A stretch of 64,000 bases of DNA from Candidatus Omnitrophota bacterium (lineage in GTDB: Bacteria; Omnitrophota; Gorgyraeia; Duberdicusellales; 4484-171), in contig JALOCC010000003.1 in the NCBI GenBank assembly GCA_023227945.1, positions 15,376 to 79,375 on the forward strand. Reading direction: 5' to 3'. This document shows positions 17,396 through 24,831 of the stretch, one piece after another. A program made the translations under genes and the position numbers. The notes beneath the pieces were generated by a model. That model was given only the letters and a program-made list of their open reading frames with translations, was not told the origin of the DNA and searched no databases. The first letter of the stretch is position 1. The number at the start of each line of letters is the position of its first letter.

Positions 17396-18207
17396 AGCAC
17401 CTTTCTGCTTTCCTGGATAAATTAGTAAAAGTTATAGACGGGAAATCCATATATCTCTTTCTGGATTACGATGGTACATTGGCGCCTATTGTCGATAAAC
17501 CAGAGGAGGCTTTTCTTCCCAAAGAAACCAGAGAATTACTTATAAATTTAGCTAAGGATTGTAATTGCAAGATAGCTATTATCAGCGGCCGCACCATAAA
17601 TGATGTAAAAGGAAGGGTAAAAATTAAAAATATTATTTATGCAGGAAACCATGGTTTAGAGATAGAAGGCCCGAAAATAAAGTTCAGAGCAAGAATCCAT
17701 CCCAAATTCCTAACTATGTTTAATTCTATAAAAGACAGCCTTGCTAAGAAACTTTCCGGAATCAAGGGCGTATTTGTAGAAGACAAGGGCTTAACACTAA
17801 GCCTTCATTATCGATTGGTTAACAAAAAACATGTTTCTGATGTGAAAACAATTTTTCACGAAACTGTAATTACTTATTTAGCCGGCGATAGAATAAGAGT
17901 AAAATCAGGTAAAATGATATTTGAAATAAGGCCGCCGATAGACTGGGATAAAGGAAAAGCCGTCTTATGGCTTTTGTCGAGACAGCAATTTGTTAACAAA
18001 AATAAAAATGTATTGCCTATTTATATTGGTGATGACATAACCGATGAAGATGCTTTTTGCGCTATAAGAAACAAAGGCCTCACTGTCTTTGTGGGTTCAC
18101 CTAAAGAATCTTGTGCGGAATATTATCTTAAATCTACTCAAGATGTTGCCAAATTATTAGGAAGAATACTAGACCATTATAATAGTGATAAACAATGCAG
18201 GAATTAA
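17392..18207 (+). CDS. otsB: Trehalose-6-phosphate phosphatase
   Basis: 271 residues of the HAD superfamily: LFLDYDGTLAPI with the nucleophile and acid aspartates, IISGR (motif II), the cap domain, and YIGDDITDEDAF (motif IV), all as in OtsB. NHGLEIEGP matches the family signature. It dephosphorylates trehalose-6-phosphate to trehalose, completing the reaction begun by the membrane-fused synthase. ATG overlaps the mscS stop (ATGA); the next gene starts 13 bases before this one ends. Confidence 0.92.
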   Translation: MKHLSAFLDKLVKVIDGKSIYLFLDYDGTLAPIVDKPEEAFLPKETRELLINLAKDCNCKIAIISGRTINDVKGRVKIKNIIYAGNHGLEIEGPKIKFRARIHPKFLTMFNSIKDSLAKKLSGIKGVFVEDKGLTLSLHYRLVNKKHVSDVKTIFHETVITYLAGDRIRVKSGKMIFEIRPPIDWDKGKAVLWLLSRQQFVNKNKNVLPIYIGDDITDEDAFCAIRNKGLTVFVGSPKESCAEYYLKSTQDVAKLLGRILDHYNSDKQCRN

Positions 18208-18860
18208 TAAGGGCGAAAGAATCTTTCCGGTTTCAGACCAGGCTTCATCTTACAGAACTAACTGGTTTATACGCTTCTAATCTAAATCAGCTTCTATCGC
18301 TTATCAAGAAAGTTTCCGGTTCTTGCATTTATCACCATACCCATAGGTTTTTGCAGCAACATCAATATTTATCTCCCGAACCACCTAATGATTTTGCCTA
18401 TTGGGTAACTGAAATTTTAGGAGAAGTTGAGCTTGGTGAGAAATTAGCAAGTATTGATACTGTCCAATTTTTAACCATCCATGGTTTACGAGAAGCAATA
18501 ATAGATGTTATTGAAGAGTATCTTAAAAGTAACCGTCTGGCAAAATTAAAATTTGCCAGAGAAAACGAAGAGTTCCACTTTATCAAATCAATTAGTTTTA
18601 TTTTGCCTACAAATTATTTTGCTTATGATTTAAAAGAATTTGCTGATGTTTTAGGAAAAATAACTATCGATTCTATATATTTTCATATTTTTGAAGCACG
18701 TCTAAGATTAGAGCGGCATACAAATGATTTCTCAAACTGGATAGAGACTTCTCTTGGCAATAAAGAATTAGCTAACCGTATCGCGCGCCTAGACCCTTAT
18801 ACGCGTACCTTAGAAGATTTACGCAATACACTTATTGAGATGATTAAAAAAACAATATAA
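18195..18860 (+). CDS. DUF5752-type protein
   Basis: 221 residues, soluble. FRFQTRLHLTELTG near the start, SCIYHHTHRFLQQH, and NDFAYWVTEILGE, followed later by a second copy-like block YFHIFEARLRLERHTNDFSNWI and ETSLG. The internal similarity (IYHHTHRFL...NDFAYW versus IYFHIFEARL...NDFSNW) indicates two related repeats. I recognise this as the DUF5752 type, which I recall near trehalose synthase genes, but its function is unknown to me. Its start lies inside the end of otsB, implying coupled translation; TreT follows six bases after its stop. Confidence 0.7.
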   Translation: MQELIRAKESFRFQTRLHLTELTGLYASNLNQLLSLIKKVSGSCIYHHTHRFLQQHQYLSPEPPNDFAYWVTEILGEVELGEKLASIDTVQFLTIHGLREAIIDVIEEYLKSNRLAKLKFARENEEFHFIKSISFILPTNYFAYDLKEFADVLGKITIDSIYFHIFEARLRLERHTNDFSNWIETSLGNKELANRIARLDPYTRTLEDLRNTLIEMIKKTI

Positions 18861-18866
18861 TAACAA

Positions 18867-20078
18867 ATGATAAAGTTACAAGATTATATTCCCATCGTTG
18901 GGCAGCAGGTTGTTGACGATCTTCGATTGCTTGCTGATAAGCTGAAAGGGAGAGTCATTCAGAATATTAATTCTACTTCGGTAGGCGGCGGTGTTGCAGA
19001 AATTCTTAACCGTATGGTTCCACTTTTGCAGGAATTGAGCATAGATGCTCGCTGGGATGTTATTAAAGGAGGAGAACAATTTTTTGAAGTTACTAAAAAG
19101 TTTCACAACGCCCTTCACGGGTTACAGGAAAAAATGAATAAAAGCGATTTCGATATTTTTTTGGAAACCAGCCAAAAGAATATCGAAGAAATGAATATTT
19201 ACGGTGATATTATTTTCATTCATGATCCGCAGCCAGTTGCTTTAATAAAAAATAAGAAAGATAACAAATGGATTTGGCGTTGTCATGTAGATGTGTCTAA
19301 TCCTGACCAAAAAGTTTGGAAATTTCTGAAAAATTTTGTAGTAAAATACGATGCTGCTGTTTTTTCTGCGCCAAGTTTTTCGCAAAGATTACCTATACGG
19401 CAATTTCTTATTTCTCCTTCCATTGATCCGTTAAGTGATAAAAACAAAGAGCTTCCTGAAGACGTAATTAGCGAGGTATTGAAAAAGTACGGTATTACTA
19501 ATGACAAACCTATCGTCACGCAAATTTCTCGTTTTGACCGCTTGAAAGATCCTTTGGGTGTAATTACGGCTTACCGGCAAGTAAAAAAATCTATTGATTG
19601 CCAATTGATTTTGGCCGGCGGTGGCGCAAAAGATGACCCTGAAGGGGTAAAAGTTTTTGAAGAAGTTACTGAAAGAGCAAAAGAAGATAAAGATATTCAT
19701 ATTTTATTACTGCCGCAAAATGATATAGAAGTTAATGCTTTGCAAAGAGCATCGACTGTTATTATTCAAAAGTCGCTCAAAGAAGGATTTGGTTTAACCG
19801 TAACTGAGGCTCTTTGGAAAGCAAAGCCTGTAGTGGCATCTCATGTGGGAGGCATACCCTTACAAATAAGACATAAATACTCTGGTTTATTGTGCCATTC
19901 AGTTGATGGGGCGGCATTTGCCTTAAAGCAGCTTTTAAACAGCCCGGGATATGCAAAAAAATTAGGCGAAAATGGCAGAGAGCATGTAAAGAATAATTTT
20001 TTGCTTACACGGCATCTCAAAGAGTACATATTATTGTTTCTTTCTTTATATTATAAAGATGACGTTGTGTATTTATAA
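18867..20078 (+). CDS. treT: Trehalose synthase TreT (GT4, retaining)
   Basis: 403 residues of GT-B fold. The opening (LKGRVIQNINSTSVGGGVAEILNRMVPLL), DIIFIHDPQP, HVDVSNP, the nucleotide-sugar-binding VTQISRFDRLKDP and LQRASTVIIQKSLKEGFGLTVTEALWK segments are characteristic of trehalose glycosyltransferring synthase. TreT joins NDP-glucose and glucose to trehalose in one reversible step, so this locus has two routes to trehalose. It follows the DUF5752 gene with no strong ribosome-binding site of its own, consistent with translational coupling. Confidence 0.88.
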   Translation: MIKLQDYIPIVGQQVVDDLRLLADKLKGRVIQNINSTSVGGGVAEILNRMVPLLQELSIDARWDVIKGGEQFFEVTKKFHNALHGLQEKMNKSDFDIFLETSQKNIEEMNIYGDIIFIHDPQPVALIKNKKDNKWIWRCHVDVSNPDQKVWKFLKNFVVKYDAAVFSAPSFSQRLPIRQFLISPSIDPLSDKNKELPEDVISEVLKKYGITNDKPIVTQISRFDRLKDPLGVITAYRQVKKSIDCQLILAGGGAKDDPEGVKVFEEVTERAKEDKDIHILLLPQNDIEVNALQRASTVIIQKSLKEGFGLTVTEALWKAKPVVASHVGGIPLQIRHKYSGLLCHSVDGAAFALKQLLNSPGYAKKLGENGREHVKNNFLLTRHLKEYILLFLSLYYKDDVVYL

Positions 20079-20117
20079 AATAAAAAACACTTAATTTAAA
20101 TAAGATACAAAACACAT

Positions 20118-20726
20118 ATGAATTTAAGCCAGTTCTTAACAATTTTTATATCCGCAATCTTTATTAACAACGTTATCCTGTCGCGTTTTTTAGGTTTATG
20201 CCCGTTTGTTGCTATATCTAAACACACAAAACAAGCTTTTGCTATGAGTATGGCAGTTACTTTTATTACTACCATTTCGTCAGGTATAACGTGGCTTATT
20301 TACAGGTTTCTTTTATTGCCATTTAACGTAACGTACCTGCGCACTCTTTCTTTTGTTTTAGTGATCGCTACTTTCGTGCAATTGATTGAAATGATAATTA
20401 GGAAGGTTAGCCCGGCTCTATATCATGCTTTTGGTGTCTACCTGGCTTTAATTACCACAAATTGTGCTGTATTGGGTGTAGCGGTATTAAATATTGATAT
20501 GTTTTTTAAAGACGGAAGCCCAATTGTCGGCAGTTTTTATTATTCTTTATTTCAAGGTGTATGCGTTGGGATAGGCTATACATTGGTCATGCTTTTAATG
20601 TCTGGAATTCGGGAAAGATTAGATTATTGTGCTGTACCTACAGCAGTGAAGGGCTTACCAATAGCATTTATCATTGCCGCCTTAATGAGCCTTTCTTTTA
20701 TGGGTTTTAGCGGTTTTCGTTTCTAA
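20118..20726 (+). CDS. RnfA/NqrE-family membrane protein, orphan copy
   Basis: 202 residues with six predicted helices. The motif FINNVILSRFLGLCPFVAISK in the first helix and LITTNCAVLGVAVLNID in the fourth reproduce the two inverted half-repeats of RnfA/RnfE (NqrD/NqrE), including the cysteines thought to hold the membrane [2Fe-2S] cluster in these complexes. No other rnf or nqr gene lies nearby; instead three tiny ORFs follow. Its place in an osmotic island is unexpected, since Rnf/Nqr complexes couple ferredoxin or NADH oxidation to ion pumping. It may have an independent role or partner with subunits encoded elsewhere. Confidence 0.85.
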   Translation: MNLSQFLTIFISAIFINNVILSRFLGLCPFVAISKHTKQAFAMSMAVTFITTISSGITWLIYRFLLLPFNVTYLRTLSFVLVIATFVQLIEMIIRKVSPALYHAFGVYLALITTNCAVLGVAVLNIDMFFKDGSPIVGSFYYSLFQGVCVGIGYTLVMLLMSGIRERLDYCAVPTAVKGLPIAFIIAALMSLSFMGFSGFRF

Positions 20727-20738
20727 ATAAGGTGTTAA

Positions 20739-20870
20739 ATGAAACTTAGTGGTTGGATATTTATGATAGTTTCTTGGAGTTTTATTATAGGATTAGCTAT
20801 CTTTTGTTTCCGGACAGTATTTAGACAAGGCTTTGAAGGCAAGATTCCCAAAAAAACTTCAAAAAACTAA
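20739..20870 (+). CDS. Small single-pass membrane protein (43 aa)
   Basis: MKLSGWIFMIVSWSFIIGLAI begins a 43-residue protein: one hydrophobic helix (about 5-25), then FCFRTVF and a basic tail KIPKKTSKN. It starts 12 bases after the RnfA-like gene, after AAGGTG. The GWIFM-SW-F-IGL pattern resembles small accessory subunits that accompany membrane transporters. A subunit or regulator of the RnfA-like protein is plausible but unproven. Confidence 0.6.
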   Translation: MKLSGWIFMIVSWSFIIGLAIFCFRTVFRQGFEGKIPKKTSKN

Positions 20871-20887
20871 AATAAGAGGTAAACAAA

Positions 20888-21043
20888 ATGATGGCCGATG
20901 CGTCTTCTGATTGGGCGGTATTAGTTATTGCAGCAGCATTCCTTTCGTTTATTATTTGCGTTAGGAATTTTTTTGGCAGTCAAAAGACGCTAAAAATGTT
21001 TCGGTGGAGAGATTATAAGATATTAAAACAACTTAAGAAATAG
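20888..21043 (+). CDS. Small single-pass membrane protein (51 aa)
   Basis: MMADASSDWAVLVIAAAFLSF and IICVRNFF form an N-terminal membrane helix (about 9-27), followed by a basic tail (GSQKTLKMFRWRDYKILKQLKK), the positive-inside pattern of a small inner-membrane protein. AAGAGG precedes it and only 17 bases separate it from the previous small gene. Unknown family. Confidence 0.55.
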   Translation: MMADASSDWAVLVIAAAFLSFIICVRNFFGSQKTLKMFRWRDYKILKQLKK

Positions 21044-21052
21044 GAGATTTGG

Positions 21053-21172
21053 ATGTCAGCTAGAATATGGCAGAATTTAGGAGTGTTTGTTCTAATGGTT
21101 CTGTTTTCTGTATTATTTACTCTTATTAATAGTAGAGAGCGAAAAGCGCGAATAAGGAATAATAGAATATAA
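21053..21172 (+). CDS. Small single-pass membrane protein (39 aa)
   Basis: MSARIWQNLGVFVLMVLFSV followed by LFTLIN and a strongly basic end (SRERKARIRNNRI). One helix, positive-inside. TAGGAGATTTGG supplies the ribosome-binding site, nine bases after the preceding stop. It completes a run of three compact genes after the RnfA-like gene. Confidence 0.55.
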   Translation: MSARIWQNLGVFVLMVLFSVLFTLINSRERKARIRNNRI

Positions 21173-21660
21173 AAGGCCTACTATGCTTGGGCCTAAAGAT
21201 ATGGACATCCTCAACCACTAAGCTCTGAAAGGATTATATAAATTTTGGTTTGAAAATAACGGACAAAATGGCCTCCTTCGACGCGCTCGCTCCGCTCGCT
21301 TGCTCAGGATTTCGCTTGATAGTAGATTAATCCCTTTTCCTGGATTCCACGGATATAATCCGTGGAAAAAATAGTAAGGGGCGTCGTCCCATCGGGCACT
21401 AGCCCACTGTCTTCGACATGGACGTCGTTGGGCTCCAGGGTGTTCAAAATTTTGCGAGCCTGCCTGCCGGTAGCCCAACAGGCTGAAAGCCTGGTGGACA
21501 GGCAGGGAAATACTTCTCTAAAACCCAAATATCTTGCCATATTGCCTATATAATTCTTCTATATAAATATAGAGAAGTTTCCCGCGTGAAATACGAGCGG
21601 AACCCCAGTAATATCGTTCTCCTCCCATAACAGGAGAGGTTAAGGGCTAGAATAAGGATA
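21173..21660. other. Repeat-rich intergenic region
   Basis: No supported gene. Contents: a CTTCGACGCGCTCGCTCCGC stutter near 21278; a perfect hairpin TTCCACGGAT/ATCCGTGGAA at 21345-21367 followed by AAAAATAG; a GC-rich block GGGGCGTCGTCCCATCGGGC near 21377; the block TCTCTAAAACCCAAATATCT (21515) also found at 61453; TATATAATTCTTCT (21547), also at 61493; and R2 copy 2. The same blocks occur in the same order at 61453-61669, so both regions descend from one composite element. Confidence 0.6.
21569..21608. repeat. Structured intergenic repeat R2, copy 2
   Basis: ATAGAGAAGTTTCCCGCG then TGAAATACGAGCGG and AACCCCAG. The stem is CCGC/GCGG where copy 1 has CTCTCG/CGAGAG, while the flanking AGTTTCC and ACCCCAG are kept. 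It is preceded by the TCTCTAAAACCC and TATATAATTCTTCT blocks also found near 61453. Confidence 0.5.
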
Positions 21661-21670
21661 GGGAATAAGC

Positions 21671-21699
21671 TTGACAAGTTTAAAATAATATGTTAAATC
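21671..21699 (+). promoter_or_regulatory. Sigma-70 promoter for the sigma-like regulator leader
   Basis: Consensus TTGACA, a 17-base spacer ending in an extended TGT, and TAAATC as the -10. Transcription would start near 21706, just before the hairpins of leader A, so the predicted RNA begins with the regulatory leader. Confidence 0.65.
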
Positions 21700-21712
21700 T
21701 TAAGTGATATGA

Positions 21713-21777
21713 AGCACAGTGTTTGTGCTTAAGAGAATAACAAAGGCGTTCGCAAGAACGCCTTTGTCTATTTTGTA
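21713..21777 (+). promoter_or_regulatory. Leader A: candidate ANTAR-type dual hairpin with terminator
   Basis: P1: AGCAC, loop AGTGTTT, GTGCT (21713-21729). P2: AAC, hexaloop AAAGGC, GTT (21739-21750). Terminator: ACAAAGGCGTTC, loop GCAA, GAACGCCTTTGT (21740-21767), then CTATTTT. P2 and the terminator share the same bases and exclude each other. Both loops have A at position 1 and G at position 4, the recognition pattern of ANTAR antiterminators such as EutV and NasR. P1 has seven loop bases unless the A-T pair closes it, and the P2 stem is short, so this copy alone is weaker than leader C. Confidence 0.6.
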
Positions 21778-21879
21778 GCACATTTTGGGAATTGATTCGG
21801 ACAAGGGCGTCCTTTTTGGCAAAGTAATCAGCCAGTAGGGATGCCCTTTCTCTTTTTAGGGTAAGGGTGATGGTGAAAT

Positions 21880-22392
21880 ATGGATTTTAGAATATTACTG
21901 GAAAAAATAACGCCTGCGCTTAAATATATTGCGCGTAAGCACTTATTTTATAGTTTCTACAGCGAAGAAGACCTTTACCAGGAAATGTGCCTTTATCTGT
22001 GGCAGCATTATGGAGGAGGATTGCCGATAGGCATAAATGAGGCTTATGTAATTAAGGGGTGCGAATTTCATATCCAGAATTTTTTAAGAAAAGGCCGGCC
22101 TAAGGCAGTAACCGCAAGCCTTGATGAGTTTATAACTCCCGGAGGTTTAACTTTCGCTGATATTCTTGAAGACAAACGCGCAGATTTTCGTTTAAACATA
22201 GAGAGCAAGGTTACGATTGATGAGATAGCAAACATAGGTTTAACCGATAAAGAAAAATCTGTACTTTCTTATTTACTTAAAGGTTGCACAATACGCGAAA
22301 TCGCAAAGGAGCTTGGAGTTTCGCATGTAATGGTTTTAAAGCACAAAAAAGAGATAATAAAAAAATGGCGCAAAAAAGGTTACCAAAAATAA
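21880..22392 (+). CDS. Sigma-70-like/HTH transcription regulator
   Basis: 170 residues. Residues about 1-45 (ITPALKYIARK, then YSEEDLYQEMCLYLWQHY) resemble sigma region 2, and the C-terminus (LTDKEKSVLSYLLKGCTIRE then IAKELGVSHVMVLKHKKEII) is a sigma region 4/LuxR-type helix-turn-helix. Region 1 and much of region 2-3 are missing, so it is an ECF-like or accessory factor rather than a housekeeping sigma. It lies 112 bases after leader A and 228 bases before glnB, so a role in nitrogen control is likely but inferred only from position. Confidence 0.65.
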   Translation: MDFRILLEKITPALKYIARKHLFYSFYSEEDLYQEMCLYLWQHYGGGLPIGINEAYVIKGCEFHIQNFLRKGRPKAVTASLDEFITPGGLTFADILEDKRADFRLNIESKVTIDEIANIGLTDKEKSVLSYLLKGCTIREIAKELGVSHVMVLKHKKEIIKKWRKKGYQK

Positions 22393-22453
22393 CCTAAACT
22401 TTCCTGCCAAAATTTCCGCTTAACACATCTATCTATTATTTTATATCAAAACT

Positions 22454-22490
22454 AAGGTTACCAAGGAGAATGTTTTTTTACTTGTATTAG
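22454..22490 (+). promoter_or_regulatory. Shared element upstream of leader B
   Basis: AAGGTTACCAAG followed 19 bases later by TATTAG, a plausible -10. The same pair occurs before leader C (AAGGTTACCAAG from about 26396, then TATAGT) with equal spacing. GGTTACC is a perfect palindrome, so it may be an activator site replacing a -35 box. A third GGTTACCAA lies at the end of the sigma-like gene. Confidence 0.4.
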
Positions 22491-22496
22491 TGTAGA

Positions 22497-22600
22497 ACGC
22501 AAAGGAGCGTAAGCAATGTAAGGTTGTTTCAAAAAACATTGTTAGTGCCTTACGACACAGGCGTCTTATAAATTTAGGAAAAAGACGCCTTTTATTTTTT
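22497..22600 (+). promoter_or_regulatory. Leader B: candidate ANTAR-type dual hairpin with terminator, before glnB-amt
   Basis: P1: ACGC, hexaloop AAAGGA, GCGT (22497-22510). An extra nested hairpin (CGTAAG/CTTACG enclosing CAATGT/ACATTG) follows. P2: GAC, hexaloop ACAGGC, GTC (22554-22565). Terminator: AGGCGTCTT pairs with the AAGACGCCT region (22559-22590), then TTTATTTTTT. P2 uses the 5' arm of the terminator, so protein binding would free transcription into glnB 20 bases downstream. Both hexaloops carry A1 and G4. The three-base P2 stem is weak. Confidence 0.6.
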
Positions 22601-22620
22601 AGTAAGGAGGATAAAGCAGT

Positions 22621-22959
22621 ATGAAGAAAATAGAAGCAATAGTTCGTTCTGAAAAGGTTGGCGAAGTGCGGCAAGCCTTAGAGAAAATACATTATAAAGG
22701 CCTAACGCTTACGCAAGTTGATGGGCATGGTAATCAACGTGGAACTACGCAAAAGTGGAAAGACAAGGAATATAAAATTGGAATTATACCAAAAACAAAA
22801 ATAGAAATTATTACTGAAGATAAAGATGTAGAAAAAATCCTTGATGTTATTGTTTTATCAGCGAGGACCGGAGAAATCGGTGATGGCAAAATATTCGTGT
22901 ACACAGTAGATATGGCGTTAAGGATTAGAACAGGAGAAGCAGGGGTGAATGCTTTGTAG
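22621..22959 (+). CDS. glnB: PII nitrogen regulatory protein (GlnB type)
   Basis: 112 residues. The PII fold is clear: KKIEAIVRSEK, T-loop residues about 37-55 with the uridylylation-type Tyr51 (KEYKIGIIPKTKIEII), and the C-terminal signature ARTGEIGDGKIFV. PII senses 2-oxoglutarate and ATP/ADP and controls ammonium uptake and glutamine synthetase. AAGGAGG follows leader B's terminator directly. The amt start lies 17 bases beyond the stop. Confidence 0.93.
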   Translation: MKKIEAIVRSEKVGEVRQALEKIHYKGLTLTQVDGHGNQRGTTQKWKDKEYKIGIIPKTKIEIITEDKDVEKILDVIVLSARTGEIGDGKIFVYTVDMALRIRTGEAGVNAL

Positions 22960-22975
22960 AAAAAAGGGGGTTTTC

Positions 22976-24298
22976 ATGAGTTTAAGTAGAAAATTTTGCT
23001 TAATCACGATACTTACTTTTATGGGGGTTTTGTGGCTTATCGTTCCGGTATTTGCGCAAAACTCAGCTAAAATTGATACTGGCGATACAGCTTGGGTTTT
23101 ATTATCTTCTACTTTAGTTATGTTAATGACCCCCGGCCTTGCATTTTTTTACGGCGGTATGGTAAGGCGTAAAAATATGCTTAGTATATTAATGCAATGT
23201 TTCATGATCCTATGTGTATTAAGTATTCAATGGGTATTATTCGGCTATAGCCTTTCTTTTCATCCAGGTAAAGGTTTTTGGGGAGGTTTTGGCTGGTTTG
23301 GTTTAAACGGTGTAGGATTAGAGCCTTATGCTGATTATGCAGGGACTATTCCCCATCAAGCCTTTATGATTTTTCAGGCAATGTTTGCTATTATTACCCC
23401 CGCGCTTATTATCGGGGCGTTTGCTGAGCGGATGAAATTCTCGGCATTTTTAATTTTTACAGTATTATGGGCAACCTTTGTATATGATCCGGTGTGCCAC
23501 TGGGTTTGGGGAATGGGCGGTTGGCTGCGGAATTTAGGCGCGCTTGATTTTGCCGGCGGAACCGTCGTGCATATTAATGCCGGTATCGCAGCTTTGGTAG
23601 CGGCGTTAGTAATTGGCAGAAGAAAGAATCTGGATTCTAATACTCCGCCACCGCACAATCTCCCTTTTGTAGTATTAGGAACAGGATTACTTTGGTTTGG
23701 TTGGTTTGGTTTTAATGCGGGAAGTGCTTTAGCGGCAAATGGTTTAGCGGTAAATGCATTTGTGGTAACTAATACCGCAGCTGCCGCAGCCGGGCTATCG
23801 TGGGCGCTTTTAGAGTGGCTTCGTAATGGCAAACCTACAATGTTTGGGGTAGCCAGTGGTGCGGTAGCGGGGCTTGTGGCAATAACTCCGGCTGCAGGGT
23901 TTGTGGGCGTAATACCTGCAATAGTGATAGGAATTTTAGTAAGCGTTCTTTGTTTTACCGCCGTCAGTATCATTAAACCAAAATTAGGCTACGATGATGC
24001 ATTGGATGCTTTTGGCGTTCATTGCGTAGGCGGTATTTGGGGCGCGTTAGCTACTGGTTTGTTTGCCTCTAAAGCAATAAATCCTGCGGGTGCGGATGGG
24101 TTATTTTTTGGTAATCCTAAACAATTTTTAATCCAATTATTGACGGTTCTCATAACAGTTGCCTATACTTTTATAGCCACCTTTATTATTTATAAATTAG
24201 TTAATTTGTTTGTTAGCGTACGGGTTGGCGAAAAAGAAGAACTTATGGGCCTTGACCTTACGCAACACCGTGAAAGAGCGTATACGATATTAGAATAA
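22976..24298 (+). CDS. amt: Ammonium transporter Amt
   Basis: 440 residues with a signal peptide-like N-terminus (MSLSRKFCLITILTFMG... ending VFAQ) and 11 membrane helices. Landmarks: DTAWVLLSSTLVMLMTPGLAFFYGG, VVHINAGIAALVAAL with the first pore His, GWFGFNAGSALAANGLA, and DAFGVHCVGGIWGALATG with the second pore His. Channel-type uptake of NH4+/NH3. An upstream ATG overlapping glnB exists, but this ATG has a GGGGG site and begins the signal peptide. PII proteins encoded on both sides probably gate it. Confidence 0.93.
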   Translation: MSLSRKFCLITILTFMGVLWLIVPVFAQNSAKIDTGDTAWVLLSSTLVMLMTPGLAFFYGGMVRRKNMLSILMQCFMILCVLSIQWVLFGYSLSFHPGKGFWGGFGWFGLNGVGLEPYADYAGTIPHQAFMIFQAMFAIITPALIIGAFAERMKFSAFLIFTVLWATFVYDPVCHWVWGMGGWLRNLGALDFAGGTVVHINAGIAALVAALVIGRRKNLDSNTPPPHNLPFVVLGTGLLWFGWFGFNAGSALAANGLAVNAFVVTNTAAAAAGLSWALLEWLRNGKPTMFGVASGAVAGLVAITPAAGFVGVIPAIVIGILVSVLCFTAVSIIKPKLGYDDALDAFGVHCVGGIWGALATGLFASKAINPAGADGLFFGNPKQFLIQLLTVLITVAYTFIATFIIYKLVNLFVSVRVGEKEELMGLDLTQHRERAYTILE

Positions 24299-24431
24299 CG
24301 CGAATTCACGTTAATTGAATGCGAAGATACGCAAACAAATTCAATTCGCGATAATTCGCGTTTCCGCCAGAGGCGGATCCGCCCACATATGAAAAACGTC
24401 AGTGGCGGAAGATTCGCGATCATTCGCGTTA
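24296..24431. repeat. Stuttering inverted element with TTCCGCCA core (R3, copy 1)
   Basis: Outer arms TAACGCGAAT and ATTCGCGTTA are inverted. Inside, AATTCGCG-like words repeat. The core (24362-24410) begins TTCCGCCAGAGGCGGATCCG and ends GTGGCGGAA, so it has TTCCGCCA/TGGCGGAA ends. The same core, longer, lies at 29043-29117, and a degenerate relative before carB. It separates amt from glnK. Confidence 0.6.
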
Positions 24432-24447
24432 TAAAAAAGGAGTGAAT

Positions 24448-24789
24448 ATGAAACTAATTATCGCTATCATCCAGCCTTACAAGTTAGAAGAAGTTAAAGA
24501 AGAGCTTTACAAGCAGGAAGTCAATCTTATTACCGTCAGCGAAGTGCTTGGTCACGGCCGGCAAAAGGGGATAACTGAAGTTTATCGCGGCGCAAAAGAA
24601 ACAGGTAATCTCTTACGTAAAATACGCCTTGAAATTGCCGTAAACGAAAATTTCGTAGAACCTACGATAAAAGCAATTGTTAAGGGCGCAAAAACCGGGG
24701 AAACCGGCGATGGAAAAATATTTGTATTAGACCTTAAAGAGTGTATTCGTATCCGTACTGAAGAACGCGGGCAATTAGCTATAGGATAG
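24448..24789 (+). CDS. glnK: PII protein (GlnK type, non-canonical T-loop)
   Basis: 113 residues of PII fold: [29 protein letters not shown], and [13 protein letters not shown]. The T-loop has Tyr46 but lacks the Tyr51-x-V segment (position 51 is Glu), unlike the GlnB above, so it cannot be uridylylated at that site. Pairing with amt suggests control of ammonium channel opening by physical block. The ATG follows AAAAAGGAG; an earlier in-frame GTG six bases upstream is less likely. Both PII genes probably respond to 2-oxoglutarate. Confidence 0.9.
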   Translation: MKLIIAIIQPYKLEEVKEELYKQEVNLITVSEVLGHGRQKGITEVYRGAKETGNLLRKIRLEIAVNENFVEPTIKAIVKGAKTGETGDGKIFVLDLKECIRIRTEERGQLAIG

Positions 24790-24831
24790 TTTTTCAGCTA
24801 AAAAGCGTATAAATAAGGAGATTTTTTATTT

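Noticed and set aside
21880-22392. ANTAR-domain regulator for the leaders
   Set aside because: Its C-terminus is a sigma region 4/LuxR-type HTH; the ANTAR three-helix pattern with A-x-G-x-L-M is absent.
23374-23973. 199-codon open frame on the - strand inside amt
   Set aside because: Composition (Ala/Pro/Thr repeats) is the mirror of the hydrophobic Amt helices; Amt itself is certain.
24362-24410. Insertion sequence
   Set aside because: Under 50 bases, no transposase in the window and no clear target duplication; treated as a MITE-like repeat.
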